Shown in pieces: positions 9,319-19,267 of a DNA stretch of 64,000 nucleotides (its first letter is position 1; each line of letters opens with the position of its first letter). The position numbers were made by a program, and so were the translations under genes. Source of the DNA: Caldimonas manganoxidans ATCC BAA-369 (GTDB lineage Bacteria > Pseudomonadota > Gammaproteobacteria > Burkholderiales > Burkholderiaceae_C); the NCBI RefSeq assembly GCF_000381125.1, contig NZ_KB905935.1:62001-126000 (forward strand), read 5' to 3'. The notes under the pieces were generated by a model. It saw nothing but the letters and a program-made list of their open reading frames with translations, was not told where the DNA came from and searched no databases.

Positions 9319-11217
9319 TCAGCCTGTTGCGCCGAGCAGCGCACGGATCTGTTGCAGGGCCGACGGATCTTCGATGGTGGTCAGATCCCCCGGATCGCGG
9401 TGCTCACACACCGCCTGGATAGCCCGACGCAGCAGTTTGCCCGAGCGTGTCTTGGGCAAGACCGTGACGAAATGCACACGGGCCGGTCGTGCCACGGCAC
9501 CGAGCTGTTGGTCCACCACCTTCATGATTTCGCCTTCGAGCGCCAGCGCCTGCGCCTCTGTCGCTGCCAGTGCGGCATCTTTGAGCACGGCAAACGCCAT
9601 GGCCACTTGGCCCTTGAGGCTGTCGGCCACGCCCACCACGGCCACCTCGGCCACGGCGGGATGGCTGGCGATGCACTCTTCGATCTCGCGCGTGCCCAGG
9701 CGGTGGCCGGCCACATTGATGACGTCGTCGGTGCGGCCAAGGATGAAGTAGTAGCCGTCCTCGTCGCGAATGGCCCAGTCGAAGGTGCTGTAGATCTGCC
9801 GGTTGGGCACGGCGCTCCAGTAGGTCTTGACGAAGCGTTCGTCGTCACGCCAGACCGTTTGCATGCAGCCTGGCGGCAGCGGGCCCTCGATGGCCAACAC
9901 GCCCTTCTGGTGCGCCCCCGTCAGCTCCTCTCCGGTGGCCTCGTGCAGCAACTTGACCCGATAGCCGTACATCGGGACGCCTGGCGATCCGAATTTGCTG
10001 GGCTTGGGTTCGATGCCGTTGGCAATGGTCAGGATGGGCCAGCCTGTCTCGGTCTGCCAATAGTTGTCGATGATGGGCTTGCCCAGGGCTTGGGCGATCC
10101 AACTGGCCGTGGGTTCGTCCAGCGGCTCACCGGCCAGGAAAAGTGCGCGCAAGCTGGACAAATCGTGCTGCTTCAGGAACGCCGTGTCGTGCTTCTTGAG
10201 CACCCGCACCGCCGTGGGCGCGCTGAACATCACGGTGACTTTGTACTTCTCGACCAGCCGCCACCAAATCCCGGCATCGGGCCGGATCGGCAGGCCTTCG
10301 TAAAGAATCGTGGCCATCCCCGCAATCAGCGGACCGTACACGATGTAGCTGTGGCCCACCACCCAGCCGATGTCGCTGGTGGAAAAGTAGGTCTCACCGG
10401 CCTGACCGCAAAAAATATATTTCATGCTCGCCGCCAGGGCCACGGCATACCCGCCCGTGTCGCGCTGCACGCCCTTGGGCTTGCCCGTCGTCCCACTGGT
10501 GTAGAGCGTGTAGCTCGGATGATCGGCCGCCACCCACACGCAAGGCACCTGGGCCTGCAGGTGTTGCTCGCGCAAGGCCGCGTAATCGACATCCCGCCCG
10601 GGCATGCGCTCCATCGGCGCCAAGCCGCGATCGACCAGGAGCACGCGCTCAGGCGCGTGCTTGGCAAGTCGAATGGCTTCGTCCAGCAAGGGCTTGTAGG
10701 GCACCACCTTGCCGCCACGCGAACCCGCATCGGCACTGACGATCACGCGCGGCTGCGCATCATCGATGCGGCTGGCCAGACTGACACTGGCAAACCCGCC
10801 AAAAACCACCGAATGTATGGCCCCCAGCCGCACGCAGGCCAACATCGCAAACACGGCCTCCGGAATCATCGGCATGTAGATCAGCACACGGTCGCCCGCC
10901 ACCACGCCCAGAGACTGCAGCATCGACGCCATGCGCTGGACCTCGGCATGCAGCTCACGGAAGCTGTAGACACGTTCGGCACCCGTTTCGGTGGACACGT
11001 GGATGAGCGCGGCCTGCTCGGCCCGCTGCGTCAGATGCCGGTCCACGGCGTTGTGGCAAAGATTGGTCGTGCCCCCCACGAACCAACGCACGAAGGGCGG
11101 GCGGCTGTCGTCGCAGATGGTCTGCGGCGGCTGCTGCCAGTCGATCAGGCGAGCCTGCTCGGCCCAAAACCCGTCCGGGTCCTCGATCGAGCGCCGGTAA
11201 AAGGCTTCGTAATGCAT
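9319..11217 (-). CDS. prpE: Propionyl-CoA synthetase
   Basis: AMP-forming acyl-CoA synthetase of 632 residues, predicted to activate propionate to propionyl-CoA. The adenylate-forming signature reads YTSGTTGKPKGVQRDTGG, where the QRDTGG extension separates PrpE from acetyl-CoA synthetase. Other motifs are WWRLVEKYKVTVMFSAPTAVR, NYWQTETGWP and, near the C-terminus, LPKTRSGKLLRR with the conserved acetylatable lysine. The ATG at 11217 begins MHYEAFYRRSIEDPDGFW and follows a strong ribosome-binding site (GAGGAGACAAACC); an earlier in-frame ATG at 11343 is rejected for that reason. No other methylcitrate-cycle genes are adjacent, so it stands as a single-gene unit divergent from the NlpC/P60 gene. 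Confidence 0.93.
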   Translation of the reverse strand: MHYEAFYRRSIEDPDGFWAEQARLIDWQQPPQTICDDSRPPFVRWFVGGTTNLCHNAVDRHLTQRAEQAALIHVSTETGAERVYSFRELHAEVQRMASMLQSLGVVAGDRVLIYMPMIPEAVFAMLACVRLGAIHSVVFGGFASVSLASRIDDAQPRVIVSADAGSRGGKVVPYKPLLDEAIRLAKHAPERVLLVDRGLAPMERMPGRDVDYAALREQHLQAQVPCVWVAADHPSYTLYTSGTTGKPKGVQRDTGGYAVALAASMKYIFCGQAGETYFSTSDIGWVVGHSYIVYGPLIAGMATILYEGLPIRPDAGIWWRLVEKYKVTVMFSAPTAVRVLKKHDTAFLKQHDLSSLRALFLAGEPLDEPTASWIAQALGKPIIDNYWQTETGWPILTIANGIEPKPSKFGSPGVPMYGYRVKLLHEATGEELTGAHQKGVLAIEGPLPPGCMQTVWRDDERFVKTYWSAVPNRQIYSTFDWAIRDEDGYYFILGRTDDVINVAGHRLGTREIEECIASHPAVAEVAVVGVADSLKGQVAMAFAVLKDAALAATEAQALALEGEIMKVVDQQLGAVARPARVHFVTVLPKTRSGKLLRRAIQAVCEHRDPGDLTTIEDPSALQQIRALLGATG

Positions 11218-11470
11218 GGTTTGTCTCCTCTTCTGGGGGGCCTCTGTGGGGGGGGCAGCCCTCCTCTCGAGGCACCGATTGGAGGCAGTCAGGCTGACGA
11301 TGCCCTGACGGTCCATGACCGCCCCCCCTTGCATCCCGTGCACATCGTGCCCTCGTGCGCGGCGCGCGACCAGAGGTTCGACCCGCCCCCCCGAGAGCCG
11401 ACCGGAGGATCCGGCACGCCGAGAACGATTCGAGCAAATCGCGCTAAGTGCTTGTCGGAATGAATATTTC

Positions 11471-11500
11471 TTGACGAAGCCGGCGGCCTTGGCCTATGGT
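11471..11500 (+). promoter_or_regulatory. Candidate promoter of the NlpC/P60 lipoprotein gene
   Basis: TTGACG (11471-11476), an 18-base spacer, then TATGGT (11495-11500). Transcription would start about 7 bases later, at or next to the ATG at 11508, which implies a leaderless or nearly leaderless mRNA. The intergenic stretch 11218-11470 between this gene and prpE contains long G tracts (11235-11255) and no other gene. Confidence 0.5.
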
Positions 11501-11507
11501 TGCGGCC

Positions 11508-12221
11508 ATGCGAAAGTCCTGCTTGCCTCTGGTCGGTGTGGTCGGCTCGATGGCCGCCCTGGTGGGCTGCGCCTCGGTGGCGCCGGCTCCGAGCAGCCCC
11601 CCTTCCGTGGACCGGATGTCCGCTTTCCTGGCCGAGCGGGGATGGTCGCCGTCCGCAGCGCAGGCCGCGACCGATCCGGTCGGGCCGATGGCCAAGGGCG
11701 ACGGGGGGGAGCTTGGTCCTCCGCCCCCAAGCGCCGCCCCCCCTGCAGCGCCGCAAGCCGCAGCGCAGGCCGTGGTCACGGCAATGAGCTTTCTGGGGGT
11801 GAATTACCGCCGCGGCGGCACGTCCAGCGAGGAAGGCTTCGACTGCAGCGGCTTTGCCCGCCATGTGTTCGACACGGCCCTGGGGATCGAGCTGCCGCGC
11901 CGCGCCGAGGAACAGGCCCGGGCCCCCGGTTTGGTGCCTGTGCCTCGCCACGACCTCCAACCGGGGGACCTGGTCTTTTTCAACACCCTGCGGCGGGCTT
12001 ATTCGCATGTGGGCATCTATGTCGGCGCCGGCAAGTTCATCCATTCTCCCCGCAGCGGCGCGCAGGTGCGCATCGAAGACATGCGCACGCCCTATTGGAG
12101 CCAGCGTTACAACGGGGCGCGGCGACCCGTGGCGCTGGCGGCCGCCTCGCCCGTGGACGCCGGCAACCCGACCCTGCCGACGACGCCGGCTGCCGATACA
12201 GCGTGGACGCTGTCGCACTGA
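11508..12221 (+). CDS. NlpC/P60 family lipoprotein (cell-wall endopeptidase)
   Basis: Predicted envelope lipoprotein of 237 residues that would cleave peptidoglycan stem peptides. Residues 1-20 are a signal peptide (MRKSCLPLVGVVGSMAALVG) ending in a lipobox with the Cys of VGCASV as lipid anchor. A Pro/Ala-rich linker follows. The NlpC/P60 domain covers about 85-210, with the catalytic Cys in EGFDCSGFA, the catalytic His in YSHVGIYVG and a third polar residue near GKFIHSP. An alternative ATG at 11496 overlaps the -10 box, so the second ATG is preferred. It may be transcribed separately from moaA, which starts 123 bases downstream. Confidence 0.88.
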   Translation: MRKSCLPLVGVVGSMAALVGCASVAPAPSSPPSVDRMSAFLAERGWSPSAAQAATDPVGPMAKGDGGELGPPPPSAAPPAAPQAAAQAVVTAMSFLGVNYRRGGTSSEEGFDCSGFARHVFDTALGIELPRRAEEQARAPGLVPVPRHDLQPGDLVFFNTLRRAYSHVGIYVGAGKFIHSPRSGAQVRIEDMRTPYWSQRYNGARRPVALAAASPVDAGNPTLPTTPAADTAWTLSH

Positions 12222-12344
12222 ACCTTCGGGCGGCGCAGGTCCGTGCCGCATGGCGGCACCGGCTTGCAGGTGCGGCCCGTCAACACCCGGGACACGAACT
12301 GGGACGATAGACCACCCGGCCTGCGCCGATGCACAATCGGGGCC

Positions 12345-13460
12345 ATGGCAGAGAAAGTGATCCCGCTGGCCGATCACCGTGTCCGGGCCGGCGTGCCGCG
12401 GGTGCCGGATCAGTGGCGCCCGCCGGCCGGGCCGCTGGCCGATCGCTTGGGCCGGCCCTTGCGCGACTTGCGGATTTCGGTGACGGACCGCTGCAACTTC
12501 CGGTGCAGCTATTGCATGCCCAAGGAAGTCTTCGACAAGCATTATCAGTTCCTGCCCCACGGCGCGCTGCTGAGCTTCGAAGAAATCACCCGGCTGGCCC
12601 GGCTGTTCGTCGCCCACGGGGTGCGCAAGATCCGACTCACCGGTGGCGAACCGCTGCTGCGCAAGGATCTGGAGCGGCTCGTCGAGATGCTCGCCGCGTT
12701 GCGCACGCCCGACGGCCAGCCCTTGGACCTGACGCTCACGACCAACGGCTCGATACTGGCGCGCAAGGCACAGTCGTTGAAAGACGCCGGCCTGCAGCGC
12801 GTGACGGTCAGTTTGGACGCCTTGGACGATGCGCTGTTCCGGCGCATGAACGATGTCGATTTTCCGGTGGCCGATGTGTTGGCAGGGCTGGAGGCCGCGC
12901 AAAGGGTCGGACTGGGACCGCTGAAGGTCAACATGGTGGTCAAGCGCGGCACCAATGACCATGAGATCATCCCGATGGCGCGCTTTTTCCGCGGCACGTC
13001 CATCGTGCTGCGCTTCATCGAATACATGGATGTCGGCGCCACCAATGGCTGGCGGATGGAGGAGGTGCTGCCCTCGGCCCAGGTGATCGAGCGCTTGAAT
13101 GCCCATTTCCCGCTGGAGCCCATCGATCCGAACTACCCTGGCGAGACCGCCGAGCGCTGGCGTTACCGCGACGGTGGCGGAGAAATCGGCGTCATCTCCA
13201 GCGTCACGCAGGCGTTCTGCCGAGACTGCAACCGAGCTCGCTTGTCCACGGAGGGCAAGCTCTTTTTGTGCCTGTTTGCTCAGCAAGGGCATGATCTTCG
13301 GGCTTTGCTGCGCGCGGGCTACACCGATGAGCAGATCGCGGGGGCCATCGGGCTGATTTGGCAGGATCGCCAAGACCGCTATTCGGAGCTGCGCGCCTCC
13401 TTGCAAGCGACTGCCAGCCCGCCGCTGCGCAAGGTCGAGATGCACTACATCGGAGGCTGA
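12345..13460 (+). CDS. moaA: GTP 3',8-cyclase MoaA
   Basis: Radical-SAM enzyme for the first step of molybdenum-cofactor synthesis, cyclising GTP. It has 371 residues. The N-terminal 4Fe-4S cluster motif CNFRCSYC has cysteines at 50, 54 and 57, followed by the SAM-binding [10 protein letters not shown]. The second cluster is bound by the C-terminal [10 protein letters not shown]...LC motif, and the protein ends in the conserved Gly-Gly needed for activity. The ATG at 12345 is chosen over one 102 bases upstream because homology begins shortly after [11 protein letters not shown]. It is the first gene of the cofactor run moaA, membrane protein, mobA, GNAT, moeA, all on the same strand with gaps of 14 bases or less or overlaps. 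Confidence 0.96.
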   Translation: MAEKVIPLADHRVRAGVPRVPDQWRPPAGPLADRLGRPLRDLRISVTDRCNFRCSYCMPKEVFDKHYQFLPHGALLSFEEITRLARLFVAHGVRKIRLTGGEPLLRKDLERLVEMLAALRTPDGQPLDLTLTTNGSILARKAQSLKDAGLQRVTVSLDALDDALFRRMNDVDFPVADVLAGLEAAQRVGLGPLKVNMVVKRGTNDHEIIPMARFFRGTSIVLRFIEYMDVGATNGWRMEEVLPSAQVIERLNAHFPLEPIDPNYPGETAERWRYRDGGGEIGVISSVTQAFCRDCNRARLSTEGKLFLCLFAQQGHDLRALLRAGYTDEQIAGAIGLIWQDRQDRYSELRASLQATASPPLRKVEMHYIGG

Positions 13461-13464
13461 GCCG

Positions 13465-13761
13465 ATGGCACGCCCTGCGCTGCTGCCCCCGGCCGTCAAA
13501 CGGCGCCTCACGATCGCCACGCTGGCCAGCCTGGCGACGCCCTGGCTGATCGGGGCTTGGATCAAATCTGGCATGCAGCCAGGGCTGCATGATGAGGCGC
13601 ACCGTGCAGCGCAGCTCGTCGACTACATCGTGGCCGGCAGTACGATCTTTCTGTGCGCGATGATCCTCACCGTGGCCGTGGGCTGCGTCGTGGTGTCCGT
13701 GATGCGAGGCCCGCACTACCTGGGCGATCCCTTCCCGAACGAGCGCAGCGATGGATCCTGA
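13465..13761 (+). CDS. Small two-helix membrane protein of unknown function
   Basis: Protein of 98 residues that I do not recognise. Two hydrophobic segments are visible, about residues 15-33 ([18 protein letters not shown]) and 57-80 ([22 protein letters not shown]), with a basic N-terminus and a charged C-terminal tail. It begins 4 bases after moaA and its end overlaps the mobA start by 11 bases, so it is almost certainly expressed with the cofactor genes. Position between moaA and mobA is the only clue to function; a role in cofactor synthesis is not shown by the sequence. Confidence 0.7.
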   Translation: MARPALLPPAVKRRLTIATLASLATPWLIGAWIKSGMQPGLHDEAHRAAQLVDYIVAGSTIFLCAMILTVAVGCVVVSVMRGPHYLGDPFPNERSDGS

Positions 13762-14338
13762 ACTCATCACGGGCCTGATCCTGGCCGGCGGCCGTGGCAG
13801 TCGCATGGGCGGGGTCGACAAGGGACTGCAGAGCTATCGCGGCCTGCCGCTGGCTTTGCACGTGCTGCTGCGACTGTCTCCTCAGGTCGGGCGGGTGATG
13901 ATCAACGCCAACCGCAACCTGGGCGCCTACGAATCCTTCGGAGTGCCGGTCTGGCCCGATGCCCTGCCGGACTATGCCGGGCCGCTGGCCGGTTTTCTGG
14001 CAGGGTTGGAACATTGTGAAACGCCTTATCTCGTCACGGTGCCCTGCGATTCGCCACGCTTGCCCACTGACCTGGTCGATCGGCTGGCGTCGGCCCTGCA
14101 GGCCCACGGTGCCGAGATCGCGATGGCGCGCACTGGGACGCAGCGCCAGCCCGTGTTCACGCTGATGCGCACGTCACTGCAGGAAAGCCTCGTGCGCTAC
14201 TTGCATGCGGGCGGACGCAAAATCGACCGCTGGACGGCCCAGCACCATACCGTGGAGGTGCCATTCGATGACGAGTCGGCCTTTGCCAACGTCAACACCC
14301 AAGACGAGCTGGTGGCGCTCGAGCGCGATGGAGCTTGA
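13751..14338 (+). CDS. mobA: Molybdenum cofactor guanylyltransferase
   Basis: Transfers GMP from GTP to molybdopterin-Mo, giving the guanine dinucleotide cofactor for DMSO-reductase-family enzymes. It has 195 residues, the usual size. The nucleotide-binding loop [16 protein letters not shown] is at about 11-26 and the metal-binding DS of [11 protein letters not shown] at about 97-107. It overlaps the upstream membrane-protein gene and the downstream GNAT gene by 11 bases each, consistent with translational coupling. Confidence 0.95.
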   Translation: MDPELITGLILAGGRGSRMGGVDKGLQSYRGLPLALHVLLRLSPQVGRVMINANRNLGAYESFGVPVWPDALPDYAGPLAGFLAGLEHCETPYLVTVPCDSPRLPTDLVDRLASALQAHGAEIAMARTGTQRQPVFTLMRTSLQESLVRYLHAGGRKIDRWTAQHHTVEVPFDDESAFANVNTQDELVALERDGA

Positions 14339-14873
14339 ACCCACCGCGCGGATCGAGGTGCGCCGTTTGGGGCCGGAGGATCTGCCGGCGTACAAGCTGC
14401 TGCGCGACGAGGCCCTGCAGCGTCATCCGGAATCGTTCACCTCGGATGCCGAGACGGAGCGGCTGCGCAGCCCCGAGAGTTATCTGGGACGTCTGGGCCT
14501 GGGGGAACCGCTGGGCGGCACCTTCCTGTTGGGCGCCTGGGTCGATGGCGAGCTGGCTGGCTCGGTGGCCTGTGAACGCGAACTCAAGCGCAAGCTGCGT
14601 CATCGCGCCAACATCGTCGGCATGTACGTGCGGGAGTCCCACACCCGGCTGGGCGTGGGCCGTCGTTTGTTGGCTGCCTGCATCGACCTGGCGCGACAAG
14701 CCCAGGGCCTGGAAATGTTGACCCTGACGGTGACGGCCTCCAACGAGCGGGCGGTGCGTTTGTACGAGCGGGCAGGCTTCAAAATGTACGGCCTGCTGCC
14801 GCGAGCCATCCGTGTCGAGACTGGCCGCAAAGTGCAGTACTTCGACAAGGCCCACATGGTATTGATGCTTTGA
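14328..14873 (+). CDS. GNAT family N-acetyltransferase
   Basis: Predicted acetyl-CoA-dependent N-acetyltransferase of 181 residues; the acceptor substrate is unknown. The GNAT fold is supported by the IVGMYV beta strand, the acetyl-CoA pyrophosphate loop [13 protein letters not shown] (Q/RxxGxG/A type) and the later [18 protein letters not shown] motif. The start ATG at 14328 overlaps the end of mobA by 11 bases; further upstream in-frame ATGs lie inside mobA and add sequence without GNAT similarity. It lies between mobA and moeA, but nothing in the sequence ties it to molybdenum cofactor. Confidence 0.85.
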   Translation: MELEPTARIEVRRLGPEDLPAYKLLRDEALQRHPESFTSDAETERLRSPESYLGRLGLGEPLGGTFLLGAWVDGELAGSVACERELKRKLRHRANIVGMYVRESHTRLGVGRRLLAACIDLARQAQGLEMLTLTVTASNERAVRLYERAGFKMYGLLPRAIRVETGRKVQYFDKAHMVLML

Positions 14874-14887
14874 AGCCCGCCGCCCCC

Positions 14888-16162
14888 ATGACATCCCTCG
14901 AGCACATCGCGTCCTGCGTGAGCGGCTATGACCCCAACGCCCTGCCGGTGGACAAGGCGCAGGAGTTCATCCGCCGCTTCGTTCCGCGGGTGGACACTGT
15001 CGAGAAGCTGCCCCTGCGCTCGGCGCTGGGGCGCGTGCTGGCCACCGATGTGGTCTCGCCCATCGACGTGCCCGCCCACGACAACTCGGCCATGGACGGC
15101 TACGCGCTGCGCGGTACCGACCTCGCCACCGATGGCCCCACACGGCTGCGCATCGCAGGCACGGCCTTGGCCGGACAGGCCTTCGAGGGGCGGCTGGCAC
15201 CGGGGGAGTGTGTGCGCATCATGACCGGCGCGGTCATGCCCGAAGGGCTGGATACGGTCGTGCCGCAGGAGTTCTGCCACCTCGACGCAGACGTCGTCAG
15301 CATTCCCGCCGGCGCCGTGCGCCCTGGCGACAACCGCCGGCTGCGAGGCGAGGATCTGGCCTGTGGCCGTCCCGCCCTGCCGGCGGGCAAGATCCTGCGT
15401 CCGGCCGATCTGGGCTTGCTGGCTTCGCTGGGGCAGGCCGAGGTGCCGGTCTTCCGGCGGTTGCGGGTGGCTTTCTTTTCCACCGGCGATGAGCTGCGCT
15501 CCATTGGCGAGCCCTTGGAGCCTGGCTGCGTCTACGACAGCAATCGCTACACGATCCATGGCATGTTGCAGCGCCTGGGTGTGGAGCTGCTGGACCTCGG
15601 GGTGGTGCGCGATGACCCGCAAGCCCTGGAAGCGGCCTTTCGGCAGGCGGCCGAAAGCGCCGATGCCATCATCACCTCGGGCGGGGTGAGCGTGGGCGAG
15701 GCCGACTTCACCAAACAAATGATGGCGCGGTTGGGCGAGGTGGCCTTCTGGCGCATCGCGATGCGACCCGGCCGGCCCATGGCCTTTGGCCGCATCGAAA
15801 GCCGCGGCCGTCAGGCCATCCTGTTCGGACTGCCCGGCAACCCCGTGGCGGTCATGATCACCTTTTATGCCTTCGTGCGCGAGGCCCTGCTGGTCATGGG
15901 CGGGGCCATGCCGCCAGCGCTGCCCCTGCTGCGCGCGCACACCGAACAAGCCCTGCGCAAGAAACCCGGGCGCACCGAATACCAGCGTGGGATCGTGCGT
16001 CTGGTGGATGGACGCTGGCAGGTTCGCATCACCGGCTCACAAGGATCGGGCATTTTGCGCTCGATGTCCGAAGCCAATGGGCTGGTGGTTCTGCACCACG
16101 ACCAGGGCCCTGTGGCCGAGGGGGACCTGGTGGACGTGCTGCCTTTCGAGGGCCTGATCTGA
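14888..16162 (+). CDS. moeA: Molybdopterin molybdenumtransferase MoeA
   Basis: Inserts molybdenum into adenylated molybdopterin. It has 424 residues from the ATG at 14888; an in-frame TTG at 14870 is an alternative and would overlap the GNAT stop. Family motifs in order are DVPAHDNSAMDGYALR (about 57-72), the MTGAVMPEG loop, a conserved FSTGDEL, the substrate-loop motif TSGGVSVGEADF, and FGLPGNPVA near 310. The C-terminal beta domain ends the protein. It is the last gene of the cofactor run and converges on the RND pump gene, whose stop lies only 24 bases away. Confidence 0.95.
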   Translation: MTSLEHIASCVSGYDPNALPVDKAQEFIRRFVPRVDTVEKLPLRSALGRVLATDVVSPIDVPAHDNSAMDGYALRGTDLATDGPTRLRIAGTALAGQAFEGRLAPGECVRIMTGAVMPEGLDTVVPQEFCHLDADVVSIPAGAVRPGDNRRLRGEDLACGRPALPAGKILRPADLGLLASLGQAEVPVFRRLRVAFFSTGDELRSIGEPLEPGCVYDSNRYTIHGMLQRLGVELLDLGVVRDDPQALEAAFRQAAESADAIITSGGVSVGEADFTKQMMARLGEVAFWRIAMRPGRPMAFGRIESRGRQAILFGLPGNPVAVMITFYAFVREALLVMGGAMPPALPLLRAHTEQALRKKPGRTEYQRGIVRLVDGRWQVRITGSQGSGILRSMSEANGLVVLHHDQGPVAEGDLVDVLPFEGLI

Positions 16163-16186
16163 TCCGCTGGGGCGGCGGCGCTCGCC

Positions 16187-19100
16187 TCAGGCTCGCACCG
16201 CCTCTTCCACCGGCCGCGTGATCGGCCCAGGCGTGCTGCGCCGCGCAAACAAGGTGTACATCGTGGGCACCACGAACAGGGTCAGCACGGTGCCCACCGT
16301 CATGCCGCCCACGATGACCCAGCCGATTTGTTGCCGGCTTTCGGCGCCCGCCCCCGCAGCGATGGCCAAGGGCACCGCACCCAACACCATGGCGCCAGTG
16401 GTCATCAGAATGGGCCGCAAACGCAAAGCCGCCGCGCGGCGTGTCGCTTCCATCAGCCCCAGGCCCTGCTGGCGCAACTGGTTGGCAAATTCGACGATCA
16501 GAATCCCATGCTTGGTGATCAAGCCCACCAAGGTGATCAGACCGATCTGTGAATACACGTTGAGCGTGCCGCCGCTGAGCTTGAGGGCCGCCAGCGCGCC
16601 CACCATCGACAGCGGTACCGACAGCAAGATCACGAAGGGATCAACGAAGCTCTCGAACTGGGCGGCCAGCACCAGGAAGATGAAGAACAACGCCAGTACG
16701 AACACCAGCCCGAGCGCGCCACTGGAGGCGCGGAACTCGCGCGAGACCCCGTTGAGTTCGGTGGCATAGCCTGCCGGCAGCAACCGTTCGGCGGTTTCGT
16801 CCATGAACTTCAGCGCATCGCCCAGGGCAAAGCCTGGCGCCAGGTTGGCCGTGATGCTGACCGAGCGGCGCTGATTGAAGTGGTTGAGCTCACGCGCAGA
16901 GACGGCCTCGCGCACCGTCACCAGCGACGACAGCGGGATCATGCGGTTGTCACGCCCGCGCACGAACATCCGCTCGATGTCGTGGGGCCGCGCCCGCCCA
17001 CCGGCTTCGGTCTGGACGATCACATCGTATTGCTCGGCATCACGCTTGAAGCGGGTGACGTTGCGACCGCCGAGCATGGTTTCGACCGTACGCGCGACTT
17101 GGTCGACCGAGACGCCGGCATCGGCGGCGCGCTCACGGTCGACCTCGAGGTAGATCTCCGGCTTGTTCAGTCGTAAATCGATGTCGGGTTGCACGAAACC
17201 GCCATGGCGGTTCATCGCCTCGACGAATTGCTGAGCCACTGCATGCAGCTTCTCATAGCTGTCAGAGGTGAGGATGACATAGTTGAGCGAGCGCTCACGA
17301 AAACCCTGCCCCAGTGAGGGCGGTGTGATCGGAAAGGCACTGACGCCAGGCAGGGCCGCCAGCTTGGGTTGAAGCTCACGTGCGAGCTGCTGCGTGCTGC
17401 GCTGGCGCGCGTCCCAGTCGATCGTGCGCATGAACGAGATGCCCTGGGAAACGGTTGGGTTGCCCGCGACCACGAACACACGGTCGAACTCGGGCAGGCT
17501 GGCACCGATGCGTTCGATCTCGAGCATGTACTTCTCGGTGTAGGCCAGGGTCGAGCCGTCCGGCGCATTGACCGTGACGAGCACCACGCCCCGGTCCTCC
17601 ATCGGGGCCAGCTCACTGCGCATGCCGATGAACAACCACCAGCTGGCTGCGGCACTGGCCAGCATGGTCAGCACCACGATCCATCGGCGCGCGAGCGTCC
17701 ATGACAAAGCCCGCTCATAGGCCTGGGTGAGGGCCACCAGCACACGCTCCATGCCCCGATCGAAGCGGGTCGGTCGCGGATTGTGACGCAGCAGCTTGGA
17801 ACACATCATCGGCGACAGCGTCAGCGCCACGAAGCCCGAGATGATCACCGCGCCGGCCAGGGTCAGTGCGAATTCCACGAACAGCCGTCCGGTACGCCCC
17901 GGCGTGAAGGCCAGCGGTGCGTACACGGCCGCCAGGGTGAGGGTCATCGCCACCACGGCAAACCCGACCTCCTGAGCCCCCTTGATCGCCGCAGCGAAAG
18001 GTTCCAGGCCTTCCTCGATGTGGCGATAGATGTTCTCCAGCACGACGATGGCGTCATCCACCACCAAGCCGATGGCCAACACCAACGCCAACAGCGTCAG
18101 CGTGTTGATCGTGAAGCCCACGGCGGCCATCAACGCGAAGGCCCCGATCAGACACACCGGGATCGTGACCAAGGGGATGATCGAGGCCCGCAAGGTGCGC
18201 AAGAAGACGAACACCACCAGGGCCACCAGCACCACGGCCTCGGCGATCGTCTTGTAGACCGCCTTGACCGAGCGGTCGATGAAGACCGAGTTGTCGTTGG
18301 CCACCTGCACCGTCACCCCCTCGGGCAGTTCCTGCTGCAGGCGCGGCAAGATCGCGCGCACGCCTTCGGCCACCTCCAGCGGATTGGCGGTCGCCTGTCG
18401 GATCACTCCAAGCGACACCGAGCGCTGTCCATTCAAGCGCACGCTCGAACGTTCACTGGCTGCGGCCAGCTCCACGCGAGCCACATCACGCAGCCGCACG
18501 GTATAGCCGGCCACTTGGCGCAGCGCCACCTGCCCGAACTGCTCGGGCGTGCTGAGGTCGGTCTGCGCGGTGACGCTGAACTCGCGCTGCTGCCCCTCGA
18601 TGCGTCCGGCGGGCACTTCCAGGTTCTGGCGCCGCAGCGCGTCTTCGACGTCCTGCACGGTCACGCCATAGGCGGCCAGCCGGTCGGGGTCGAGCCACAC
18701 ACGCATCGCATACTCGCGCTCGCCGCGCACCAGCACGTCGGCCACGCCGTTGACCGTCTGCAGGCGCGGCTTGATCACCCGGGTGATGAGATCGGTCACC
18801 TCCAAGGGCGACAGGGTGGTCGTGGTGAAAGCCAGCCAGATCGTCGGCGAGGCATCGGCCTCGACCTTGGAGATGACCGGCTCGTCGACCGAGTCGGGCA
18901 GCCGCCCGCGCACCCGGGCCACACGGTCGCGCACTTCGGCGGCCGCGTCATCGGGGTTTTTGTCGAGCTTGAAGCGCACCGAGATCTGGCTTTGCTCTTG
19001 ACGCGAGATCGAGGTGATGATGTCCACGCCCTCGATCCCGGCGATCGAATCTTCCAGCGGCTTGGTCACTTGCGATTCGATCACCTCGGAGGATGCGCCA

Positions 19101-19255
19101 GCCAGGCGGGTGGCGACCGTCACCACCGGCTCATCGATGCGCGGGTACTCGCGCACCTGCAGCCGCTGAAAAGACACCAAGCCCAGCAACAGAATCAGCA
19201 AGGACAGCACGGTGGCGAACACCGGCCGGCGCACACACACTTCGGAGATTTTCAT
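16187..19255 (-). CDS. RND multidrug efflux permease (HAE1 type)
   Basis: Proton-driven inner-membrane efflux permease of 1022 residues, expected to form a trimer and work with the adaptor encoded immediately upstream. The N-terminal helix begins MKISEVCVRRPVFATVLSLL. The periplasmic porter domains are followed by the TM4 proton-relay motif GLVVDDAIVVLENIYRH with its Asp pair. The second half repeats the fold (FFIFLVLAAQFESFVDP, GLITKHGILIVEFANQ). The ATG at 19255 is preferred over one at 19261 because AGGGG lies 6 bases before it but directly abuts the other. No outer-membrane channel gene is next to it. Substrate cannot be told. Confidence 0.93.
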   Translation of the reverse strand: MKISEVCVRRPVFATVLSLLILLLGLVSFQRLQVREYPRIDEPVVTVATRLAGASSEVIESQVTKPLEDSIAGIEGVDIITSISRQEQSQISVRFKLDKNPDDAAAEVRDRVARVRGRLPDSVDEPVISKVEADASPTIWLAFTTTTLSPLEVTDLITRVIKPRLQTVNGVADVLVRGEREYAMRVWLDPDRLAAYGVTVQDVEDALRRQNLEVPAGRIEGQQREFSVTAQTDLSTPEQFGQVALRQVAGYTVRLRDVARVELAAASERSSVRLNGQRSVSLGVIRQATANPLEVAEGVRAILPRLQQELPEGVTVQVANDNSVFIDRSVKAVYKTIAEAVVLVALVVFVFLRTLRASIIPLVTIPVCLIGAFALMAAVGFTINTLTLLALVLAIGLVVDDAIVVLENIYRHIEEGLEPFAAAIKGAQEVGFAVVAMTLTLAAVYAPLAFTPGRTGRLFVEFALTLAGAVIISGFVALTLSPMMCSKLLRHNPRPTRFDRGMERVLVALTQAYERALSWTLARRWIVVLTMLASAAASWWLFIGMRSELAPMEDRGVVLVTVNAPDGSTLAYTEKYMLEIERIGASLPEFDRVFVVAGNPTVSQGISFMRTIDWDARQRSTQQLARELQPKLAALPGVSAFPITPPSLGQGFRERSLNYVILTSDSYEKLHAVAQQFVEAMNRHGGFVQPDIDLRLNKPEIYLEVDRERAADAGVSVDQVARTVETMLGGRNVTRFKRDAEQYDVIVQTEAGGRARPHDIERMFVRGRDNRMIPLSSLVTVREAVSARELNHFNQRRSVSITANLAPGFALGDALKFMDETAERLLPAGYATELNGVSREFRASSGALGLVFVLALFFIFLVLAAQFESFVDPFVILLSVPLSMVGALAALKLSGGTLNVYSQIGLITLVGLITKHGILIVEFANQLRQQGLGLMEATRRAAALRLRPILMTTGAMVLGAVPLAIAAGAGAESRQQIGWVIVGGMTVGTVLTLFVVPTMYTLFARRSTPGPITRPVEEAVRA

Positions 19256-19267
19256 GATCATCCCCTG

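Noticed and set aside
11235-11255. G-tract pair (six and eight G) as a G-quadruplex in the prpE leader
   Set aside because: Only two runs are present; folding would need both to be split, and there is no evidence of a regulatory role.
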